Positions 15,527 to 23,380 of a stretch of DNA of 38,267 nucleotides are shown one piece after another (the first letter of the stretch is position 1; each line of letters begins with the position of its first letter). The translations under genes and the position numbers were made by a program. The notes beneath the pieces were generated by a model. It was not told where the DNA came from and made no database searches. It worked only from the letters and a program-made list of their open reading frames with translations. The stretch is from contig JAJRQQ010000018.1 in the NCBI GenBank assembly GCA_024280155.1, positions 1 to 38,267 of the forward strand. The letters run 5' to 3'. This DNA is from Bacteroidota bacterium. Lineage in GTDB: Bacteria; Bacteroidota; Bacteroidia; Flavobacteriales_D; Crocinitomicaceae.

Positions 15527-18500
15527 ATGGTTAAATTATTCTCAATATTAATATTAATTACCTTTAGCTTTAACGGATTTAGTCAAAATGTACCAATGTA
15601 TTCAAAATACGAACATACATTCAATTTTCAATCATTAAGTTTGAGTGAGGCACAATTAATTAATAATAAAAATCCATTTGATAAAAATGAAATAATTGTT
15701 CAAATAAATATAACAAGACCTAACGGTGATATTGACACTATTAATGCCTTTTATTATGAGGATTATGTTATTGTAGATGATATTAATAATCACCACAACA
15801 AATGGCCTTTCTTATCTAACCAGCAACTCTTTTCTACAAATAATTTTGTATGGAAATTTAGATATTCCCCAACTGTTACCGGAGTTTTTAATTATAGTAT
15901 ACGAGTTATTTTACCTAATGAAAATCTTAATCTTTTTTTAGAAAGTGGAAGTTTCAATTGTTTTTCTTCACAAAACAAAGGTTTTGTTAAAATGGTTAAT
16001 GAACAGTTCACTTTTAATAATGGTGAAATATTCAAACCTGTTGGTATTAATGTTAATGTATATCCCCCATGGTCACAAAATGGACCAAAAGTAAACTTTT
16101 ATGATTTAATGTTCAAGAGGCTACATGATAATGGAGGGAATTTTGCTAGAATATGGGTCAATTTTTGTGGGTCGATGTCACTTGTAGGTGTGCAGGATTT
16201 TAGAAATAACATTTTTTTTGAAAAATTTTCTTTGGAAGATTCTTACGTTTTTGACAGGATTTTGATGTTAGCAGAGTATTATAATGTTAAGTTACAAGTT
16301 TGTTTTTTTTCAGCTAATAATTTTAATACAAACGATATAAATGGTTATTCTTTTTGGTCAAACTATAACTCTTATAATGTTGTTAATGGAGGGTCTTGTG
16401 TTAATCCTGTTGATTTTTTTAGTAATATTACTGCTTTAAGACAACAAGAAAACTTTTTCAAGTATGTGATCGACAGATGGGGCTATTCAACCTCTATTCA
16501 ATCTTGGGAGTTCTTTAATGAATTAGATTTCCTTTTACCAAATGGTATTAGTACTAATGATTATAACGTTATAAATTGGCACCATGATATGTATTCTTTA
16601 ATTAAAGGATACGATATAAATCAACGAGCCATTACTACTTCGTTTGGTGGAGGTGGAGATTCCCCCACCCCTTTTATGATAAATGTTATTAATACTGTAG
16701 ATTTCTCTTCAGTTCATAGGTATACAGACCCTATTAGTAACCCTAATCAATTAAGTTATGATGTCTATAAGTCAAGTGTTAATAATTATCGTAGTTTAAC
16801 TAACGTACCTATAACAATTGGAGAAGGGCAATGCTTTATGCAACCTCACTTGTATCCTGGTTTTGATTCTGTTGCTTTGAACTATCATTCTGACTTATGG
16901 AGTACTTTGTTTATGGGGTCTGGTCCCTTATTTTATTGGAGTTATGATATGTTGATTAAAAGAAATTCTCCGACTATGGAATCAACAAATTATTTTAAGC
17001 AATTGAAAGGTATTCGTGAATTTATAAATTTAATCGACGATGGAGAAAATTTTTTATATAAAACGATTAATCCCATTAGTAATGATGGTTTAAGGTCTTT
17101 TTATATGCAGGATAATGTGAAATCAAAACTTTATGGTTGGATTCAAGATGAATCTTTTACTATAAATAATTTAATTGATTATTCTAATGGTACCACTGTT
17201 GATTATTTAATTGATTTTGATATTTCTCTTATGCCTATAAGAAGTTCTCAGGTGAAGCAACTTAAGTTGAATAATCTACCCAACTTAGGTCTTTATAAAG
17301 TATTGTGGTATGACACAGAAACAGGTGATAATGTTGGAGTTGATTATTCTGTTTCAACAAATACGAAAACGATTTTACTCAATTTACCTAATGAATTTAG
17401 TTTGTCTAAGTATGGTGATATTGCTTTCGTGATTGAACTTGTAGATTGTGGTTATGATATAGAAAGAATTGCGCCAACATTTTATAATGATGATGATGTT
17501 CAGATTTTTACTGAAATTAAACTGCAAAATAATAAAATATTTTACACAAGAGCAGATGGTGTAATTTATCATAAATATAAAGATGTTCAGACTGGAAGTT
17601 GGGTTTCTAATCCTTTGTGTATACAAGCCCCTAAAATGTTAAATTATACCTTTAACTCTTTTCAGATCTCGGTTGGTCTTGAGGTTATTGATTCAGATAT
17701 ATTTTATGTTTCATATAATGGTTTTTTGAATCATATTTATTATGATTATAGTTCAAATACTTGGCAATGGGAGCCTTTAAGTTTGGATGTTGATTCTAAA
17801 GCGAGAGTTGATTCTGAAGTACATTATAAAGATGGTATTGTTTATTATATTGGTAGAGATAATAAAATTAAAAGTCAAGAGTTACTTCAAGGTAATTGGG
17901 TGTGGAGTTATTTGGATTTCAGTTTGCCTGACTGCTGGAGCGGAACTGGTTCATTTACTATTTCAGAATCTTTTTCGTCACTGATTTATTGTATTTCTAA
18001 TACGGCATTTCAAAAATTTGAGTTAGTAAGCTCAAACTCTGAAGTAATTAGTATAGGATCAACCTATAATTTTATTAATTCTTCCTCTAAATTGAGGGAA
18101 ATTGACAATGGTTTTTACTACGTTAGAGAAGATGGTCGAATTATTTGTTTTATTTATTATAATAATTCTTGGTTGTTTTATTGGGTTGCTCCTAACGCGC
18201 CTAGAGTTAAGGAAGGTTCATCAATAGTGTTAAATAAACTCGCCAACTATTCATACACTTTATTGTATTCTTCAATAGATAATAATATTATAAAACTGAG
18301 TAAGAGTCCTTCTTCTTCTTCTTCTTGGGATTATAAATTTTTTAATTTGAATTTTTCTCATTCATATGGTGTTAATACCCAATTAGTTTCTAATGATGAA
18401 TATATTTTCTATGTTGGTTATGGAATTGATAATTCTTATAATGTATTTGATAATCATTTTATTTTTGGTTTGAAAAATAATTGTGCTACTGTCGATCCAA

Positions 18501-18781
18501 ATGTAGACTATAAACCAACTAAGAAAGAACTAGAAATAGAAAATTCAAATGAAGAAACTATTCTTTTATATCCCAATCCTTCATCTAATCACATTGTTTA
18601 TTTTAATGTAAATAATGATTTTAGTATAAAAGTTTTTGATAATTTGGGTCGTGTTTTAGATGTTGAATTTGATGTTAGTCTAAATGGGATTGACTTATCT
18701 CCCTACAAAAGAGGTGTTTATTATGTTGAGTTTATCAAAAATAATAATAAAAGAGTTTTAAAGAAAATAATTTTGTTATGA
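15527..18781 (+). CDS. Secreted DUF5060/glycoside-hydrolase-like protein with propeller repeats and T9SS sorting domain
   Basis: This 1084-residue secreted protein starts with a signal peptide (1-19, ending GFSQ). Residues about 25-155 resemble DUF5060, a beta-sandwich that precedes putative glycosidase barrels. Residues 160-505 look like a clan GH-A TIM barrel: the acid/base glutamate would be E332 in WEFFNELD and the nucleophile E433 in ITIGEGQ, 101 residues apart as expected. From about 645 to 985 there are repeated FYxxxxG-type units resembling a beta-propeller, probably carbohydrate-binding. It ends in a T9SS type A sorting domain (LLYPNPSSN at 1013-1021; GVYYVEF). The target glycan is unknown. 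It abuts the FAD gene without a gap and overlaps the next gene by ATGA. Its base composition is strikingly AT-rich. Confidence 0.82.
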   Translation: MVKLFSILILITFSFNGFSQNVPMYSKYEHTFNFQSLSLSEAQLINNKNPFDKNEIIVQINITRPNGDIDTINAFYYEDYVIVDDINNHHNKWPFLSNQQLFSTNNFVWKFRYSPTVTGVFNYSIRVILPNENLNLFLESGSFNCFSSQNKGFVKMVNEQFTFNNGEIFKPVGINVNVYPPWSQNGPKVNFYDLMFKRLHDNGGNFARIWVNFCGSMSLVGVQDFRNNIFFEKFSLEDSYVFDRILMLAEYYNVKLQVCFFSANNFNTNDINGYSFWSNYNSYNVVNGGSCVNPVDFFSNITALRQQENFFKYVIDRWGYSTSIQSWEFFNELDFLLPNGISTNDYNVINWHHDMYSLIKGYDINQRAITTSFGGGGDSPTPFMINVINTVDFSSVHRYTDPISNPNQLSYDVYKSSVNNYRSLTNVPITIGEGQCFMQPHLYPGFDSVALNYHSDLWSTLFMGSGPLFYWSYDMLIKRNSPTMESTNYFKQLKGIREFINLIDDGENFLYKTINPISNDGLRSFYMQDNVKSKLYGWIQDESFTINNLIDYSNGTTVDYLIDFDISLMPIRSSQVKQLKLNNLPNLGLYKVLWYDTETGDNVGVDYSVSTNTKTILLNLPNEFSLSKYGDIAFVIELVDCGYDIERIAPTFYNDDDVQIFTEIKLQNNKIFYTRADGVIYHKYKDVQTGSWVSNPLCIQAPKMLNYTFNSFQISVGLEVIDSDIFYVSYNGFLNHIYYDYSSNTWQWEPLSLDVDSKARVDSEVHYKDGIVYYIGRDNKIKSQELLQGNWVWSYLDFSLPDCWSGTGSFTISESFSSLIYCISNTAFQKFELVSSNSEVISIGSTYNFINSSSKLREIDNGFYYVREDGRIICFIYYNNSWLFYWVAPNAPRVKEGSSIVLNKLANYSYTLLYSSIDNNIIKLSKSPSSSSSWDYKFFNLNFSHSYGVNTQLVSNDEYIFYVGYGIDNSYNVFDNHFIFGLKNNCATVDPNVDYKPTKKELEIENSNEETILLYPNPSSNHIVYFNVNNDFSIKVFDNLGRVLDVEFDVSLNGIDLSPYKRGVYYVEFIKNNNKRVLKKIILL

Positions 18782-20498
18782 TTTTTGATAAAAAAAACAG
18801 TAATATTTTAGTCTTTCTTAGTCTGTTTATTCATCTGATTTTTTTATTTTTTTCTCAATCTATAGATGCTGATGCAACATCCCGTATATTAATAGCTGAA
18901 CGTTTTATTGATTCTCCAGAGTTTATAACTCATGGTATTTGGTTGCCAATTCATCATTATTACAATGTTTTAGGTATACTACTGACGGGAGAACATTTAT
19001 ACGGTCCGATTCTATTAAATATTCTCTTGGTTTCTTTAACGGTAATCCCTGTTTTTAAATTCACAGAAAGAGAATTTAGTGAAAAAGGTGCTTGGTTTGT
19101 TGCATGTCTATACATTTTGTCTCCCATTATTTTTAGAAATACTTATTTTGCATTATCAGGAATACCGTTCTTGTTTTTCGTTGCATGGGGTATGAATTTA
19201 GCCTCAAAATCGATTAAAGATAATAACTGGAAACTTGCTGTTTACGGCGGAATATTTATGACAATTGGAGCCGGTTTTCGATACGAAGGTTGGTTAATGA
19301 TTGCTCTATTAACATTGATTTATTTTTCGAGAAATAAATACAAATTACTGATATATTTCTGGTTTTTTGCAATGATTTTTCCAGCTTTTTGGATGATTGG
19401 TAATTTTATAGAAAATGGAGATTTCTTTTCAGGGTTAACAGGTGCGTATGATTGGAATATTGGCATGGAGGGAGTAAATGATGATATTACAGCAGTTGAT
19501 AAGGTTAAAAGAATCATTTTCTTTCCAATTTCGTGGTTTCTAATTTTTTCTCCCTTACTCGTTATTCCTTCTGTGATACTTGTGATAAAAAAATAAAATC
19601 AAAGAAATTTTCAACAAACACGTTGATTTGGTCAATTCCATTTTTTGTGTTTTTTATCTTCTTTATTTATAAGTCATTCAATGGAACTTTATTAAATCAA
19701 CACCGATTTACACAATCTTTAATTCTATTGTCAATCCCTTTTACTGCTCTTTTGTATGATTTTTTGATTCAGAAAAAATGGGGAAAATACTATTTAGGTT
19801 TTGTGTTATTCACTTTATTGCCCTTGTCTTATGTTTGGATGAAAATTCCAATAGAAAAAGTATTCAATTTCTCGTACAGTATGCAAACTGCACTGAAAGA
19901 GTTGAGATTGGAAGGTTTTCATAAGATTGAAGCTGTTCCGAGATTAGAGGATTTAGAAACGATTCTTTTTAAGAATAAAATTAAAGAACACAGTAAACCA
20001 GGAGAATCATTGATACTCGATTTTGAAAATTGGGACAACACATTTTATCTTGGGATAAGTGCTCCAACAGACAATGAACGATTATTTATACTTGATGGAG
20101 CAAAACATGGGGGAGGTTATATAAAAGAGCTACTAGATATTCTCCATAAGTCGAATAGTGGATTAATTCTTCTCAATAAAGCATCTCGATTCAGTGAATT
20201 CTATTCCGTAAGCGGAAAAGATTTAGTTTTTAAAGATGATGTAAGTTTTTTTCTTAGACTGAAAGAGGTTAAATCAACTGAATTTTTATCTCTGTTTTCT
20301 TTTGAAGTTTTAAAAGATCAAAAGATACTCAAAGCTCCTTCAGTTTTCGAAACATTTCCAATAGGGTCTTTAGAATATAAGAAAGCGAAAATCAAACAAG
20401 ATTCTTTTTGGTATAGAGATATTGTCTATAAATCGAAAGAGAATAATACAAGTGAAGAATTTGAAATAAATAAAGCAGCTGAAAATTGGAAATATTAG
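18778..20498 (+). pseudogene. GT39/ArnT-like membrane glycosyltransferase, interrupted by a frameshift
   Basis: Two frames, 18778-19596 and about 19597-20498, join into a 573-residue protein if one A is added to the A7 run at about 19587-19593 (...VILVIKKIKSKKF...). The N-terminal part has many hydrophobic segments and a first-loop acidic pair (D30, D32 in SIDADATSRI). Together with RYEGWLMIA these resemble polyprenyl-phosphate-sugar transferases of the GT39/PMT/ArnT superfamily. The C-terminal 200 residues are more soluble and unrecognised. The ATG overlaps the stop of the secreted glycosidase gene, implying coupled expression. A role in protein or surface-glycan glycosylation is inference. 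The break may be a mutation, RNA-polymerase slippage on the A-run or a consensus error. Confidence 0.72.
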
Positions 20499-20507
20499 TG
20501 GATTTTT

Positions 20508-21530
20508 TTAATCAAATAATCGTTGGTTTAACTTCTCTGATTTTTTTATTCCTTTAAAAAAGTATGCCCAGAGAATATTTCCTCGGTAAAATCCAGAAGA
20601 ATTATATTTCGTAGTATTTTTTTGAATTTCTCTCCTTTTTTTAAGAGTATATCGTGTATGTCCATGAAGGTACATGTGGGCTTTGAAAACTGCACCAAAC
20701 GCTTTGAATTGTCCTTTGAATAAGAATACCGCAGCAGCAACGCCATCCAATAACATTCTATAATATAATTTAGGTGCCCAGTATCCTTCATGATTTTTTA
20801 GAAGCATCACAAGGTTATTCCTGAAGTTATAATAAACTTTTTTAGGCGAAGAATAGGGGAGAGTACCACCACCGACATGATAAACCGTTGAACTAGGAAT
20901 TGCTTTAAAATTATAGCCCCATTTTTTTATTCTCCAGCACAAATCAATTTCTTCCATGTGTGCAAAGAAGTCTTCATCGAAACCATTGGCTTTCTGAAAT
21001 ACATCTGCCCGAATCATTAGACAAGCTCCTGTTGCCCAAAAAATATCAATTTCACCATCATATTGACCTTTATCTTTTTCAAAAGAATCCATTATTCTAC
21101 CACGACAAAATGGGAAATAGTTTTTATCAATAAAACCACCAGATGCACCGGCATGTTCAAAATGATCTCGTTGATGGTAAGATAACACCTTTGGTTGACA
21201 ACCTGCTGTTTCAGGGTTTCCCATTGCTTTAGCCAGAGGAATCAACCAATTTTCTGTTACTTCTACATCACTGTTCAGTAAAACATAAAATTCTGCATCA
21301 ACTTTTTTTAAAGCATCATTATATCCTTTCGCAAAACCGCCATTACTTTCGTTCTGAATAATTTCAACTGTTGGAAAATCTTTACGAATGACTTCGATGG
21401 ATTGGTCAGTTGAAGCATTGTCTGCAACAATAACTCGAGCATCACCAGAATAAGTAATTACCTTAGGTAAAAACTCTTGGAGCAATTTTTCTCCATTCCA
21501 ATTTAAAATGACAACGGCAATATTTTTCAC
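20508..21530 (-). CDS. Glycosyltransferase family 2
   Basis: This 340-residue GT2 enzyme, of the rhamnosyltransferase-like subgroup, should transfer a sugar from a nucleotide-sugar donor to a surface polysaccharide or glycolipid precursor at the cytoplasmic membrane. It shows the N-terminal VVILNWNGEK, the nucleotide-binding VADNASTDQS (D37), the DxD-type metal site NSDVEV (86-91), and the acceptor-side ATGACLMIRADVF and FFAHMEEIDLCWRIKKWGY. The C-terminal part has a hydrophobic stretch (DGVAAAVFLF) and basic tail suggesting membrane association. It converges on the GT39-like gene with a 9-nt gap. Donor and acceptor cannot be predicted. Confidence 0.88.
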   Translation of the reverse strand: MKNIAVVILNWNGEKLLQEFLPKVITYSGDARVIVADNASTDQSIEVIRKDFPTVEIIQNESNGGFAKGYNDALKKVDAEFYVLLNSDVEVTENWLIPLAKAMGNPETAGCQPKVLSYHQRDHFEHAGASGGFIDKNYFPFCRGRIMDSFEKDKGQYDGEIDIFWATGACLMIRADVFQKANGFDEDFFAHMEEIDLCWRIKKWGYNFKAIPSSTVYHVGGGTLPYSSPKKVYYNFRNNLVMLLKNHEGYWAPKLYYRMLLDGVAAAVFLFKGQFKAFGAVFKAHMYLHGHTRYTLKKRREIQKNTTKYNSSGFYRGNILWAYFFKGIKKSEKLNQRLFD

Positions 21531-21586
21531 AATGATAAAACTAATGAATTAAAAATTACGAGACACGAATTCTGAAACTTAAAATG

Positions 21587-22993
21587 TTACTCATTGTACA
21601 TTTCCTGACTACTCCCTCCAAATTGGTCATTATTTTGTCCATTTCTTCTTGATAATTCAGCTTGCCAATTGGTATTTTGTATCTCTCCAACCATGTCAGA
21701 ATGGAGGAGTTTGTAATTGTTATTGGTAAGTTCTGGGTTATAGAAAACAAACCGTCGATTGTTGTAAACACCGATTCTGTTGTACTGCCATATTTCGTAG
21801 GGGAGTTCTGTAGAAGAATTTTCATTTCGGTTGATATGAGTTGGGGGGCCGTACTGTAAGTAGACTCTCCCTCTGTCTGTTTCGTACCCGTTTTGAAATG
21901 TATTCGAATAGGATCGTTGAACTCTTTGAACCTGGTGTTTGTATTTTATCCAAGCTTCATAAGTGTTTTGTGGAGCTGTGTTCGCCCAATACAGTTGGAT
22001 ATATTTACGTGCGTTTGCAGCATTTCTTAGTTTACTTAGTTTAACAATGTTTCTAATTTCATTTGCTTTTGAAATTGGAATTAAACTTTCTAAATAGAAA
22101 CCAATACTATCATCTGTTATTGATTCTTGAAAAGCAGGGTCAAGAACAAGCTCCTCAGCAAGGTAAGAGTAATCAATGTCATTTGAGCGATCAAAGTCGT
22201 ATGATTGAGAGGACAATTGGATCATATTCTTGTTGATAATCGTAAAACTGAGAATGTATTTCCCTGAAGTTACATTTGAGATATCTATTTTTTTAAAATA
22301 AGGAACGACTTCTGCCGTATTTAATTTTGTGAATTCAGTAAAGTCTTGAAGAATTTCACTAGTAAGAGCGTTTGTAATGGTCTGTTTTATCGCAAAAATG
22401 GAATCTTCCAATTTGTTTGAATTATAAATCTCGAAGTAGGCAGGGATAATTGTTAATTCTTTTGGATAAAAAGTCACGAGTCGTGGAATAATATCGTAAC
22501 CAGATTTGTAAAAAACAGATGAGCCATCACCTTTCGATGCGAATTCAGCAATTACGATGTCAGAAATTGAGATAGAAGATGATAAATCCTCGATAAGAAT
22601 GTTTTGGGTTGCCTTAAGAGGTTCTTGGTCATTGTTTAAATCGAGCAACTCAATGTTGAATTGATATTCTCCTGGGTCTAAAGCAAAGCGTTTAATGTCG
22701 TAGAAATCAGATATGATACTGTCTTTCATAAAAGGAGATGATAACCGGTAAGCATCTGTCTGTACACTCTCTCCATTTTTTAGAATACTCATCTTAATCG
22801 CAACTTCTCCGATAAGCCCACCATCTTTTCCTATATATTTTAATGAAGGTCCGATAAATTCAATGTGGAATTCGATGTAATTCCCCTGTCCTGGTGCATA
22901 AAATTGCTTACTATCGAGATATGCTCTTAAATCAGAAGCAGCACTCGGGAATGAAAACAGTACGAGAAAGAATAAAAAAGATATATTTTTCAT
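21587..22993 (-). CDS. GWxTD domain-containing secreted protein
   Basis: This 468-residue exported protein has a signal peptide (1-19, ending FPSAAS). A central beta-rich region leads to the GWxTD domain, whose signature appears as GYETDRGRVYLQYGPP (369-384), with tyrosine in place of the usual tryptophan. The following PYEIWQYN and RRFVFYNPE segments are also typical. The family occurs widely in Bacteroidota and has no established function. The C-terminus is a short low-complexity tail rich in N, Q and G. A -7 element TACTTTTG lies about 20 nt upstream of the ATG. Confidence 0.87.
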   Translation of the reverse strand: MKNISFLFFLVLFSFPSAASDLRAYLDSKQFYAPGQGNYIEFHIEFIGPSLKYIGKDGGLIGEVAIKMSILKNGESVQTDAYRLSSPFMKDSIISDFYDIKRFALDPGEYQFNIELLDLNNDQEPLKATQNILIEDLSSSISISDIVIAEFASKGDGSSVFYKSGYDIIPRLVTFYPKELTIIPAYFEIYNSNKLEDSIFAIKQTITNALTSEILQDFTEFTKLNTAEVVPYFKKIDISNVTSGKYILSFTIINKNMIQLSSQSYDFDRSNDIDYSYLAEELVLDPAFQESITDDSIGFYLESLIPISKANEIRNIVKLSKLRNAANARKYIQLYWANTAPQNTYEAWIKYKHQVQRVQRSYSNTFQNGYETDRGRVYLQYGPPTHINRNENSSTELPYEIWQYNRIGVYNNRRFVFYNPELTNNNYKLLHSDMVGEIQNTNWQAELSRRNGQNNDQFGGSSQEMYNE

Positions 22994-23010
22994 TTAAAAT
23001 AGGTTTAAAA

Positions 23011-23018
23011 CAAAAGTA
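23011..23018 (-). promoter_or_regulatory. -7 element (TACTTTTG) before the GWxTD gene
   Basis: On the minus strand TACTTTTG matches TAnnTTTG exactly, 17 nt before the ATG at 22993. I see no TTG at the expected upstream distance, so strength is uncertain. Confidence 0.5.
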
Positions 23019-23150
23019 CAAAAAGTGAACCGTTTATAGTAATTAGTTAAGAGCTATTGATTATTCTGTTTTAATACATACTTAATCGGTTGATTATCTG
23101 ATGTCAGTAATTTTCATTAAAAATAAGTTGAAAAAATATTAAAAAAAGCA

Positions 23151-23180
23151 TTGCCATTCATAAAAGTATCAGTACTTTTG
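23151..23180 (+). promoter_or_regulatory. Consensus Bacteroidota promoter for tRNA-Ser
   Basis: TTG (23151-23153), exactly 19 nt of spacer and TACTTTTG (23173-23180) form a full consensus promoter. The -7 element ends 4 nt before the mature tRNA 5' end, so the primary transcript should carry almost no 5' leader. Confidence 0.8.
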
Positions 23181-23184
23181 GCGC

Positions 23185-23272
23185 GGAGAATTGGCAGAGT
23201 GGTCGAATGCACTGGTCTTGAAAACCAGCGTACCGCAAGGTACCGGGGGTTCGAATCCCTCATTCTCCGCCA
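23185..23272 (+). tRNA. tRNA-Ser (anticodon UGA)
   Basis: An 88-nt tRNA with acceptor stem GGAGAAT/ATTCTCC, discriminator G and an encoded CCA end. The anticodon stem CTGGT/ACCAG encloses loop CTTGAAA, giving anticodon TGA (23219-23221), which reads UCA codons. A long variable arm (GTACCGCAAGGTAC) and the T-loop GGTTCGAATCC are typical of class II serine tRNAs. It is followed directly by a strong terminator, so it is a single-gene transcript. Confidence 0.97.
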
Positions 23273-23278
23273 GACTTC

Positions 23279-23311
23279 AAAAAGCTTCACAGTCCGTGAA
23301 GCTTTTTTTTA
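23279..23311 (+). terminator. Rho-independent terminator after tRNA-Ser
   Basis: AAAAAGCTTCAC pairs with GTGAAGCTTTTT around a 5-nt loop and continues into a T-run. It lies 7 nt after the tRNA CCA end. Confidence 0.9.
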
Positions 23312-23332
23312 TTTTATTGGTTTTTAAAGCAT

Positions 23333-23366
23333 AAAAAAAGGTCATCCATTGGATGACCTTTTTAAT
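23333..23366 (-). terminator. Terminator for the Na/Pi cotransporter gene (possibly bidirectional)
   Basis: GGTCATCC and GGATGACC are perfect arms flanked by an A-run on one side and a T-run on the other, so it can end transcription from both directions. It lies 15 nt past the stop of the minus-strand transporter gene. Confidence 0.85.
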
Positions 23367-23380
23367 AATTGAGTTAATTA

